The notes below the pieces were generated by a model. That model saw only the letters and a program-made list of their open reading frames with translations. It did no database searches and was not told the DNA's origin. 64,000 bases of DNA. Origin: Bullera alba. Its lineage: Eukaryota; Basidiomycota; Tremellomycetes; Tremellales; Bulleraceae. Location of the stretch: positions 1,492,586 through 1,556,585 of the forward strand of contig BCIX01000004.1 in NCBI GenBank assembly GCA_001600095.1, read 5' to 3'. Positions 1 to 10,088 of this stretch are shown here, one piece after another; within the stretch, counting starts at the first letter, position 1, and every line of letters begins with the position of its first letter. The translations under genes and the position numbers were made by a program.

Positions 1-192
1 CATCTCCATCGTCTCTGCTCTCGTCATTGGGGATTGGTGATCTATGCATTGATACATGGGTCCGGAAGCGCACTATAGTCTGGAGCAATCCCCACAGAGC
101 TCCTGAATCTCCAACTCGGCAACGGGTCCCTCGCTGCACCTAGAGCAGGGGTCGATGCTCGATTCTCCTCTTCGCAAAGCCTGTACCACACC

Positions 193-1542
193 TTAGATAG
201 GCTGCAGCATGCCAGCGGCGATCATCTCCTCCTGTGTCATCGACGACGACTCGATCATGATTCCAACACCGAATTTGGAGGCGTTCTAAAGGCAGTCAGC
301 AATCAAGCTCTGATTTGAGTTTTTACACTCACCTTGGCATGGTCAATCTCTCCAGACACGAGGAAGGCGAAGGCTGGGGTGAATCTCTGCTCCAGCAGCA
401 TACCAACCTTTCCAGCAGAGTCAATCTGTCCTCGGAACGTGGCCATCCTGAAGTCGTACTTGGCTCCAAGAGTGGCAACGGCTTCCCGCCTAGCTGGGCC
501 CATCATCGAAGCTGGCTGGATGATCGTCTGCAAGTCCAAAGCGACGTCGACCTTGTCACTCAATTTCTGGAAGTATGTAGCCTGGACGTTCCCCGATGGC
601 TGCAACTGGGCAGTGGCGGTCCATGAGGGGGTGAAAGGCAGCGAAGATGGCTGGCCCATGGCGGTGGGTGTGAGGGCCTCGAGTGGGTTTGGCAGCGAGG
701 TGAGTTTGGCGAGGTAGGATGTCGAGGTTTCTAGGATGGAAGGTTGAGGATGCTGGATGATGGACTCGAATCCGAGCGACAGTCTCGGTGAAATCGAGTG
801 GAGGAGGGACACAAAGTGGATACCGGTACCGTCGAGCAGACCTGGGTTCATGGTTTTCAGCGACAGAGAGTAGTGTGGGCCAAGGTGGTCGTGCTCGATC
901 TGGATCATCGACTGTCCTGGTTTGTTGAACAGCTGCACTAGTGTCAATCCCGCCTCGCGATCCCGACGACCATCGCCTGTGCGAGCCGCTCACCTGTCCC
1001 TGAATCTTGGTGATGTCCGATGACGACCAAGTCTGGTTCGCTCTCATTGTCACCACTCCCTGTCCATCGACACCACCTTGAAGCAACGACTACAGGGGGG
1101 TCAGCAAAACCTCTGAAAGACCCTCATAACGCCGGTCCCACCTGCGCATTGGCGAACACGGCTCCAAAGTTGTAGCTAGCTGGTTTGCTTGCCGATCCGA
1201 GGGCAAACGAATGCGTCAACTGGAAAGCTGGGTTTGCAGAAACGACTCTTGCGACATCCGCTCTAGCACCGTCGAATGTCCAGTTTGCCAGATGGACCTC
1301 TGTCCCAAGCGTAAATCAGCCACTACCTCCTGCTCATTCATTATGATTTCCTCACGGGAGACATCTCTAGTCAAGTTCTCCACCGTTCCGGGCTGAACCA
1401 GTCCAAAGCTCTCTTTCCATCCGTGGAATCGAGCATAAGTGTTGTAAACGGGTCCTGCGACTGGGTGGAATAGGTTTGCCACGCTGTCGAGGTATGGCGT
1501 GAGTGCGGACGGTGCCGCAGACTTTTCCGAGCTGATCGACAT
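193..1542 (-). CDS. TOM40: Mitochondrial import receptor Tom40 (beta-barrel channel)
   Basis: This is the pore of the TOM complex in the outer mitochondrial membrane, through which nearly all precursor proteins enter. The gene has several exons. The start is the ATG at 1542, and the first exon encodes a conserved N-terminal stretch (SVANLFHPVAGPVYNTY). Later exons carry GVDGQGVVTMRANQTWS and the large exon at about 306-947 with the typical porin-3 run (QIEHDHLGPHYSLSLKTMNP, then ASMMGPARREAVATLGAKYDFR). A final intron ends at about 291, and the last exon reads ASKFGVGIMIES and stops at 193-195. The C-terminal beta-signal-like segment (KFGVGIMIES) and a short acidic tail are present, so the gene looks intact. 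Splice joins were read by eye. Confidence 0.93.
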
Positions 1543-1846
1543 GGTGCTAGGAGGTGGATGAGGTGTGTCGATGCTACTCGAGCGATGACTATGAGGTGAC
1601 TATGACTATAGCTGTGGCCACGGATTGAAAGAATCTCAAAGCAATCATCGGCTTGGTTGAGTCCGGGATTAACGAGTGTGGCACTTGCACTTGTGCTCAC
1701 TTCCGTCGGAACCAGATTTGTTGACAACCCTCCTACTATCAGTCCGCTGCAGTGAAAGAGAAGATACTGTGCCGTTGCTGTGCCGCTTGACCACTGGACC
1801 AGCTTGTGACCAGCTATATACTGCTCAAGTCTTGAAGCAAAGCATC

Positions 1847-2689
1847 ATGGCTGTCGATCCATCGTCATCGAGGGTCAACTACGAATCTCTTAACCTATCC
1901 GCCGCCTCGTTCACCTCGGCAATCAATGCCTGGATCCCAGCAAGCTTTGGACGACAACGGACAGAAGCGGAGAAGAGCCAGGAATTCGAGCAGGCTCTGA
2001 GAACAGCTGCTCTCGAAGGGGAGAACGGTCGCTTGGGTATCGGTCATGCATCGATAGGTCAAAGGCAGAACAAAAACGGTGCCACCAGTCTGAACGCCCT
2101 GGAAAAGCGGCTGGGTCGAGTGGGGAAGGGCAAAGGGAAGGAGGTGGAAGGTTCAGGTGTCACAGCCAATGCAATGGCAAACGGAGAGCAAGATGAGGAC
2201 GAGGATGAAAGCGAATCGAGGACAAAAAGCGTTTCGAAGAAGGCAAAGACGTCGATACCGAGCTTTTTAGGGAAGAAAAAGGGCAAGCAGCGATCAGAGC
2301 AATCACTCCCATCGACATCAGCCATTCCGCCCTCACCAACAAATGCGGCAAAGGTTCAGGACAAAGCGCTCGACCCAACGAATGAGTCCCCTCCCTCTGT
2401 ATCTCCAGCTCCTGAGACACCGCCGTCTGGTGATTCCGAGACTTTCCCGTTCGAAGGTCCCGTCGCTCTGACATCGCCAAGGGCTAAGCTGTCCCCGTTG
2501 AAGAAGAAGCGGCCGGCGAGCCAGATGAGTCCCGAACTCCACATCGATGAGGGATCCAATGGAATCAACGGTGAAGCCGCAACAGATCCTGGTCCAGACG
2601 ATTCTCAGATATCAACTGGTTCAATGTCGAAGACGCAGAAACGGAGGGAGAAGCGGAAAAGGGCAAAGCTATCTAAGAGCCAGAGTTGA
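1847..2689 (+). CDS. Lysine-rich, probably nucleolar protein of unknown family
   Basis: An intronless frame of about 280 residues. I take the ATG at 1847 as the start: the frame is open further upstream, but the upstream part looks like leader sequence (Cys/Leu-rich, no conserved look). The N-terminus contains a compact segment (AINAWIPASFGRQRTE). The middle is low-complexity, with acidic (DEDEDESES) and basic (KKGKQR, LKKKRP) clusters and Ser/Pro-rich linkers. The C-terminus ends in a strongly basic tail, KTQKRREKRKRAKLSK, as in many small nucleolar ribosome-biogenesis factors. I do not recognise the family with confidence. Nuclear or nucleolar location is inferred only from the basic tail. 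Confidence 0.75.
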   Translation: MAVDPSSSRVNYESLNLSAASFTSAINAWIPASFGRQRTEAEKSQEFEQALRTAALEGENGRLGIGHASIGQRQNKNGATSLNALEKRLGRVGKGKGKEVEGSGVTANAMANGEQDEDEDESESRTKSVSKKAKTSIPSFLGKKKGKQRSEQSLPSTSAIPPSPTNAAKVQDKALDPTNESPPSVSPAPETPPSGDSETFPFEGPVALTSPRAKLSPLKKKRPASQMSPELHIDEGSNGINGEAATDPGPDDSQISTGSMSKTQKRREKRKRAKLSKSQS

Positions 2690-2919
2690 AATCTATTGCT
2701 TGAGTACTCTGGTCTTGGTTGAGTATGCAAAACAAGGATACATGGCAAGGTATACCTGATGATGAATGGCAGATGTGACAAATGGGAGATATGTGAAATG
2801 TGGTAATACAAGTACAACAAGGGTACGATCACAACGCCCTCTGCGAGATCACTCGCCTTCGGGCCTATTTGCCCACCTCTACTTCTCCTTTCGCTGAGCT
2901 GGCTGGCGATGACCAGGCC

Positions 2920-5900
2920 TCACTGCCAAGCTCTCGGGTTGCTCGCGGTCCTGCCCATAGTCGGTGCCACGGCCTTTCTCAGCCTTCCCCCGCGCAGCTC
3001 GTCCTCCTCGACTTCCTGAATCGTCTCGTCCGTGACAGTGGAGAGGCTATTCGCCAACATGCCCAATATTCCTTGCGAAGGTACACTGCTCGAGTGACTC
3101 ATTGCGGTGGAAGTCGAATCCACGCTTTGAGGTCGTTTCGGGATCGCTTTCGCGGGGGATTGGTGCAGGATCTCTTTGGTATCGATCGAACTGGCCAACC
3201 TAGGCGACGACATGGTCGTGTTCGATTCATGTTCCCCCATATCGTCCTCACCCGTCGCGGTGCTTTTGCTCCTCATGGAACCCTTGGTGCCGTCCGAACT
3301 CGAGCTGTTGTTCCCCGTAGAGTTTGAAGCCCTAAAATTGTAAAATCTCCCGGCTATACTCTCGAGATACCCCTTCTTCTCCATCGAGGCTCCTAACGGT
3401 CCGCGGCTGTTGTCGAGCTTCACGTCGAGGGTATTTGGTAGTTGGCTTTCTTGGGAGATGTACGTCGACCGGATCGAAGAATCGGACAAACCTCGCGGTC
3501 GAAGCGTTCGCTCCAGTAGGGGCGGCTGGAATGATATTGTCCCCTGTGGATCTCCACTGTCGATCTGTTCAGCCGTCCTGTCAATCACGGCATCCACGGC
3601 TGTCGATAGCTTGTTGCGCTGGTGGGTATTCTGCCGGACTGTCCTCTCTCCAAAGTATCCCGAGGGCATTCTATACGATTTCGGGGGGAGACCTCGGTCC
3701 GGGATCGGCGCCTGGATGGATGGAACTACTACCCATGGCGGAGTGACGACCTTGGGCGCACCGGCAAAGATACCCAACAGCTCATTTCGGTTCGCACGGG
3801 ATTTTGATGGGCGCAGAGTACCAGGCCTGCGAGGGGCCAGAGTGTCTGGTTGCAATGTGTCGGAGCCAGTCGATGCTGGTGCCCTGCTCAAACCCGATGG
3901 CCGGAGCGTATCTCCCGTTTCACCCATTGGATCTGGGGAAGGTAACCCCTCGCCTGCTGCCGCCGTGGCAGGGGTTGCCCGTCGAACGATACCCGCACCG
4001 CCAAATTCGACACTGACGTGAGTCGTCGTTGCCGATGTCGAAGCTTGGATTTTCGGCGCCGACTTGCCGGGGACTGGTGCCAGCCGATTCCTCTCCGCGA
4101 TCCTCGAAGGTCTAGCTTCCGTCTCCGCTTCTGCCTCTGCTGGCGTGACGAAGAACTTGGTGATGGGAGCTGCAATCCATCCGAGTCCCGTGGGCTGTTT
4201 GCTGGCTTTTCCATCGCCTTCCTCCTCCTCTCTATATGCCTCCTTCTGCAGCTTCTTCGCCAAAGACGGCTCAATGGTGACGTCGTTGATCAGACCTTGA
4301 AGATCGATCAATTCGTTGAATATGTCCTTGAAGAGCTTCAGGAGAATATTGAACTCTCTCCTCTGCAAAGTCGTCGTCTCGGACACGCTCTTGAAGAGAT
4401 GTCGGAGCTCTGATACCTCCGTCTGGAGGTTTCGCATGGTCGAACGGGACAAGTGGCCCACGCTAACGGGGAGGTGTTGCTTCTTCAGGCGTCGGTTCAA
4501 CGTTGGCACATCGGCGCTACGGAGCTTATTTAAGAGCTTGGAAAGATGGTCCGCGAGCGAACCAACCAAGCCTGTGGCAGGCCGTGCGTCATGTAATGAG
4601 GACGTCTCGCTGTCTACCGGAGGAGACGTCGAAGTGCCCGTCGAATTCATCGAGACGTGAGTCGGTGGTCGAGCCTGAGGTTCAGGTGGGTTGGTCTGAT
4701 GCTGTTCTTCTGGGTCTGTCTGCGTGCCCTGGGATCGGGTGAGGAGCAAGAGCGTCCGCCGCTGAGGTCGCTTGGCATCGGCGGGGCTTTGCAGCGCGCT
4801 TTCTGACATTGGAGATGGGAAGTCGGCTTCAGCTAGGCCACTGGGCGAGTAATCGGCAGATTCCCTAGGCGAGATGGGATCGATTTGGGATATTCTCAAG
4901 GATCGTCGTTTGCGCGAGGCATCCTGCAGTCGGAAGTAGTCGGATGTTGCTGGGGATTCAGGTTCTCTTGGTGATACTCCTCCAGGTACTTCTCCCTCCC
5001 ACTCGTTGATCGCGTCGATGCTCTGTGAATCGTCAGCCACGCCACAGATCGCGACTCACAGAGAAGCTTCGTCCTGATCGCTCTCGAACGCTGATACTGC
5101 GTCGGACTGGAGGTCGAGGGAGATTCTTATTCTTCGGCACACCATTCAGGACGTATCCTATTCCACCACTTGGGCTCGTCCTGAAGATCGGCTTTGGACT
5201 TTGTCTCCCATCGACTGGCGGCGGACTCAGAGCGCCTTGCTCGTCGCGTAGTAAAGACCCTCCATATTCGCCAACCGGACCCATGCCCAGACCAGGCGAC
5301 TGTAGACTGCCGTCCGCGGTGGATGCAATGCTTGGTGCGGTGGAGAGTCTGCGGGTGTGTTGATCCCATACGTTCCGCGTAGACGGGGGTATTTGCACAG
5401 ACATCCTCCCCCATGTCCTATCGCGGTACGCGGTCACATTCGGGCTTGACTCCGTTCTCGAGTGTTTCGACTGCAGAATTTCCGATGCCAAATGTCGAGG
5501 AAGGGCATTGTCCGGGCTTTCTCTTCTGGCGACACCCACGGCGGCCCGTAACTCGTCGACCTCTTCGGTGAGAGCCTGCACTTCTAGCCGAGAATCGGAT
5601 AGTAGTTGAGACAGTTCCGAGGCGTCGTGCTTGAGCAACGCGTTACTCGCGACTAGGTCTTCGAGAGCGCGTTGGTACTCGGGTGATTCGGATGGATCTT
5701 GCGTTCCGAACGTTGCGGACAGCTAGACAGTCAGAAGATGACTTGTCGACGCGACTCACCTCTGCGTGGAGATCTGCCAGTCTATCCTTTGCATTGGCTA
5801 GCAACTCCTGCGCATCCTTTGCTCTACCATCCTTCACTGCGTCGAGCTCCTGAGAACGCAATGCCAGCTGACCCTCGAGCTCGGCTAGCCGCGTTAGCAG

Positions 5901-6922
5901 GCTTCTTCGAAGGGACATACCTATTCTCGCTTCGGCTCTCTTCCTCTTGCGTTCCTCGTCCCTCGCCTTTCTCGCTTCCACGTCTGCGTTGTCCCTGGCC
6001 TTTTCGTACCGCTTCTCCGCGTCCGCTAGCTGTTGTTGTATCTCTGCTCCAGATAGCAACGCGATAGACTGCCGTTTCGTCGTGGCGCGTAGAGTGGATA
6101 GCTCGGCTCGAACGTGTGTGAGCGATTGCTGAGTCAAAGTCTGGGTATGCAGCGCTTGGGTGTATCGCTACGCGTCAGCTCCAGCCTGGTGGATTGTGCT
6201 CACCTTTTCCAATGCCTCGCTCTTCTTTGCCATATCTGAGAACTTTTGTAGATGCGTAACATTCGCTTTCTCCAAGTTGTACACCCTCCTGACGCTTTCC
6301 GCGAGGGCGGTCTTCTTGACCTCAAGCTGTAGAGTACGTTCGCGTCAACAAATAGTTCAGAGGATGGAAACTGGTTTGTATCTGGCCCGGATGATTCATA
6401 TAATGTGCAGAGACCAAGGGTGTGTTGATCTCTTGGGCCAGATCTGAATCTGCGAGTACACATCTCACACCCACCTGATGTTCGAAGCGATCCACTTCTC
6501 TCTGGTGTTTCCTCTCCAAGGCCTCGTACCGCTGTAGCAGAGCATTCCCAATCTCTGCAGTGGTAGACACCTTGTCAGCTTGTCGCCGAGCAGTTGGGAT
6601 GCCTGAAACACCCACCTCCTGACAGTTTCAATTTCTCCTCCATCGCCTCTCTATCCCTGCTCGACCGGCAAACCCCATCCGTAGGCCCTTCACAGCAACA
6701 GCGCCATAGTATCCCACTGCCGCTACTACTCCCGCTCTCATGTCTGATATGCTCCAGCTGACTCGCTAGCCCTTGTAGCGTCTCGGCGGTCCGCAGGAAC
6801 GTGCTGGCCGATGGCGAATTTGGGCGCGAGGTTCCGGGACTTGCGATTGACGAGTTGTCATCGTCGGTGTGGGAGGTGATCAGTGGCGATGGTCTGAGAT
6901 ATGGTGATGGATCACCTTCCAT
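2920..6922 (-). CDS. Large coiled-coil protein of unknown function
   Basis: A multi-exon gene starting at the ATG at 6922 (MEGDPSPYLRPS). The first part is a disordered Ser/Pro-rich leader. It is followed by long heptad-rich coiled coil (exons at about 6490-6600, 6200-6330 and 5760-6170, with segments such as RKARDEERKRKRAEARIG and LAELEGQLALRSQELDAVKDG). A further coiled stretch with a Ser-rich linker lies at 5060-5690. The last exon (about 2920-5022) holds a predicted helical block (LADHLSKLLNKLR, LRHLFKSVSETTTLQRREFN, LLKLFKDIFNELIDLQGLI) followed by about 450 disordered residues. The order coiled coil, helical domain, disordered tail suggests a cytoskeletal, septum or spindle-pole scaffold, but that is only a guess. 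I do not recognise the family. Confidence 0.8.
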
Positions 6923-7279
6923 GATAGCTTGACATCCGAATGATGCCAGATGTACAAAGGGAAGGGAGGGGTGATGGACACTTGCGGCAGTAGATGGTGC
7001 TCTGCTGTCCCACACTTTTGGGTTTGTTTACCCGTAACAACAGGGTGGCGGCACACAATCGAGTTCACGTGATTTTGCCTCCGAACTCTGAAACACGATG
7101 CAGTCGGGCAGCCAGGTGCAGCAGCCACTACTCATATGCAATATTGTACATGCGGCTCGTTGGCAGCTCTGTGGCCGTTTGATACATGACAACGGGCAAG
7201 GGTACAATACTCGTAATGTCCACTATCATGATTGAACGCGGAGAGATGACGGAGAGCGCAGGGAGAGAGTGTGAGGCTT
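6923..7279. other. Intergenic stretch, promoter of the coiled-coil gene
   Basis: About 360 bases between the start of the coiled-coil gene and the proposed stop of the secreted-protein gene. Open frames here look like chance. It should hold the promoter of the first gene and the 3' UTR of the second. No repeat or RNA gene is visible. Confidence 0.5.
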
Positions 7280-8172
7280 CTAGGAGCCCAAGCTGCACCC
7301 AGCAGCTGTGACCACACCCGTCGACGAGGGCATCAGCCATGGGGACGTGCTGACCGCAGTCATCGACAGCACTCTGGTCGGCGATCCAGTCGCTTTGATC
7401 GAGCACTAGCCAAACGATCAGCTGCCACTCACAGCACGGTTGACCATGGCCTGATGCTCAGAGTGTAACTCACGGTGACTTTCTGACTAGCTAGTAGCCC
7501 GACCCGATCCTGCGCTATCCAATTGTCAGAATTGAAAGCCAGCCAGTCCCCTTGCTTGACATAGGTAGTCAGCACAAAAGTCTCCGAAGTCGAGTTGTTC
7601 TGCGAAAAGTCGAAATCGTAGGTGAAACCCCAAGGTGAGCCGTAGGCGTGCATTCCGGGCGTGCCGTCGGTGGTAGGGGGTGAGTCGACTCGAGTCCATT
7701 CGTAGATCTTCAACTCCAGCACAGCCTGATCGGGCGGGAGAGGCGGGAGGTAACTTGGTGATGGGGAGGCAGAGAGGCCGCTACCACTGGAGCCGGAGGC
7801 GGAAGCGCTGGGGGCGCTGGGACTAGCGGTCGATGTTAGTTGTTGGAACCAGCCGAGATTACTGGTGCTTCCGGAGCTGACGCTCTCCTGCTGGACCCTC
7901 AGGCCGTACACGCTGTCGCCAGAGTAGTGAGATCTTGGCAGTCCACCACTATTACTGCTGACGGAAGACGAGAGTGAGGGCGAGTCTGTCGGTTGATACG
8001 CCGCGACGCCTGGGAGACTGGGTGCTGCCGAGCCCGATGATGAGATGCTGGGGACGTTGTTTACATTGGCGGAGAGTGAGTTGATCCATCCTGAAGGTCG
8101 ATTGTCGGCAAGGGTAGGCTGGACCAGGAGAGCGTATAGTCCCGCCAGCGCTATCGATAATCTCGAGCTCAT
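7280..8172 (-). CDS. Secreted Ser-rich protein, unknown family
   Basis: The ATG at 8172 opens a signal peptide (MSSRLSIALAGLYALLVQPTLA, cleavage probably after ...TLA). A Ser/Pro/Ala-rich, probably O-glycosylated stretch of about 120 residues follows. The C-terminal half is more ordered, with VLELKIYEWTRVDSPP, HAYGSPWGFTYDFDFSQ, an N-glycosylation site (NNSTS) and FVLTTYVKQGDWLAFNSDN. The 3' end is uncertain. With a 68-nt intron at 7406-7473 the protein ends at 7280 (about 274 residues); without it, the frame closes at 7429 (247 residues). The protein would be exported or bound to the cell wall. No catalytic motif was recognised. Confidence 0.65.
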
Positions 8173-8618
8173 CTTTGGTCACCGGAGAGTGTTACTGTAG
8201 ACATCCACTTCTAACGTGTTGCCGTGGGTCGAGGTGCGATGTAGATTCTGCCCAGACGCGGGTCGCATGACTGTCATGGCGTCGACAGTCTCTGACCTTT
8301 CCTTTCAATATTGCAGCCTAGAGGAGTCAGCTGGAGAGTATCGTCAAAGGAACCTGTCGTCCCGGCCATCGTGATGTTTACCATCAGCAGTTGGGCTACG
8401 TCGTCGTTCGAAGGAGCAGTCGGATTACAGTGCCGGTCCGGATGGTGGTGGTGCGTGAAATCATGGCCTCGGTGACGTTGACGTCTGGTTGAGAGAGTGG
8501 GTGCATCGGACGTTTGGTTGACGTTGTTCGGGGAGCGCTTTGGGAGCGCTCGTTGTTGGCAAGAGCTGAGCCACGTGAATTTACTTCCGCAACTTGAAAC
8601 ACTACTCGCCACTCGGCA
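8173..8618. other. Divergent promoter region
   Basis: About 450 bases between the secreted-protein gene (-) and the unrecognised plus-strand gene. The minus-strand frames found here (8274-8663) have no conserved features and lie across the promoter, so they were not called. A CTTTCAATATTGCAG acceptor-like site at about 8301-8315 could mean a 5' UTR intron for the plus-strand gene. Confidence 0.4.
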
Positions 8619-10055
8619 ATGGACTCTACCGCTTTGGTCACTGAATGCGTGAGTGGCGATCACTTTGGGTGGACGTCACGTCTGACCGGCGACCTTCGAC
8701 AATTGCCAGCGTAGTCAAGACTATCGTTTACTATCCCGCACCTTGGACAAGGTCTCCGAGGAGCTTACATCCCACATCCACGTCCTCGCTCGTTGGCTGC
8801 CACGCCCACCAGCACGGAGTCCTCAACGGTCGAGAACAGCGATGTCGCCCCACCAACCTCAACGCCAGTTTTGGTACTACATGAACGATCGGCGGATGTG
8901 GCAGCAACTCAACCGGTTTGAGTCCTACATCCTCTCCGACGCCATGACCCTCGCTCGCTAAGAGGATGATCACCTCGCCACGCGGGCTTCACTTCACCTC
9001 CCTATCAGTCATTTTCGCCGACTACGAGGCCCACCACGACACTCCTTCTACCGAGCTGGACCTCACCATCCCTGAAGACCAGGTCCAGCACGCTCGTGTC
9101 AAGCGCCAGATTTTGGACTTTCTCGATGATGGCTTTGAGATCAGGGTGGACGTGGCTACGCGATCAGACGCGCATGTATCGTCAGAGCGAGATCCGAAGG
9201 TGATTTGGGTGAGGAGCGAGGTGAGTTATTCTGCCGACTCGCTGAGGTAGGGTAGTCGGTACTGATACATGGGTCTAGTTGGTGGAGAGCGCGGGTCTAG
9301 CTAGGATGTGTCAGCATATGCCTATGGGCATGGATAGCTACTTCCGCCAATACTTCTACCTCGCAGCCGCCCTCGTTCGGGCGATACAGCAGCTCCTGCG
9401 AGCTCAACTGGTGAGCGTCTCGCGGCCATAACGATGAATGTCGAAGCTGATTGAGTTAGGTCAACAATCAAGCCAGGAATCCAAGTGAGAGAAGAGAGGT
9501 AGATCACCCCGCCCAGACTCTTCGCTACCGAGGAGAAGAGTGGGAGAGAGGGGAGGGCGGATCTTGGTTCGAGAAGAGGTTCTACGGTGGGATTATCGAG
9601 GGTTCAGTCAATGATGGTTGGACCGTGAGTTGTTGCCTGCTTCGAGCACAGTCGTCCAGCTGATCAGGCACAGAATGAGATCAAGGTCGTGATTGTGCAA
9701 AGGACCGACCCGGACGAGTGGTTCCACCTAGGAGTAGAAGTGATGCGTCGAATATGTCAAGGTGAGTGCATGCGATCGGTGCCTGCGGTCAAGTAGGGTG
9801 AGTGAGGAATGCAGTGCTGACGATAATATGTGCACAGGTCGTCCCGGGTGGGAAGACGAGCTCCCGTTCCAGCCGAGATCGGGTCAGCAAATCCTTGCAG
9901 GGTTGAATACTCAGATGAGGCTGAGGGACGCTCCTGGAACATACACCCCCAGCGCGCCAGGCGACGTGCACCCAGACTACGTACTGCGCTCAGAATTCGC
10001 CTCCGAGCGCTCCGGTTGTAGGTCGCGCGACCTTGCCGATGATTGGCCTCGGTGA
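8619..10055 (+). CDS. Unrecognised seven-exon gene with one GC-AG intron
   Basis: Exons inferred from continuous frame: 8619-8648, 8710-8956, 9009-9220, 9279-9410, 9460-9624, 9668-9761, 9838-10055, giving 365 residues. The second intron (8957-9008, 52 nt) has a GC donor (GCTAAG). With it removed, the stop in exon 2 disappears and the frame runs TLALIFADYEAHH. The protein looks globular and helical: LDKVSEELTSHIHVLARWL, FWYYMNDRRMWQQLNRFES, VKRQILDFLDDGFEIRVDV, then SYFRQYFYLAAALVRAIQQL, IKVVIVQRTDPDEWFHLGVE and a Pro-rich end. No signal peptide or membrane helix was seen. I recognise no family. The short first exon (MDSTALVTEC) is the least certain part. The stop lies 33 bases from the stop of the convergent transcription-factor gene. 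Confidence 0.65.
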
Positions 10056-10088
10056 GGACAGCTTGGATGGCGAGATTTGCAGATGTAC

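Noticed and set aside
1..192. Possible gene at the left edge
   Set aside because: Only stop-rich sequence is visible. Probably the 3' UTR of TOM40 or the end of a gene outside the window.
2800..4413. Several plus-strand frames of 100-200 codons
   Set aside because: All overlap the large last exon of the coiled-coil gene on the minus strand. They have no conserved motifs and arise from its codon bias.
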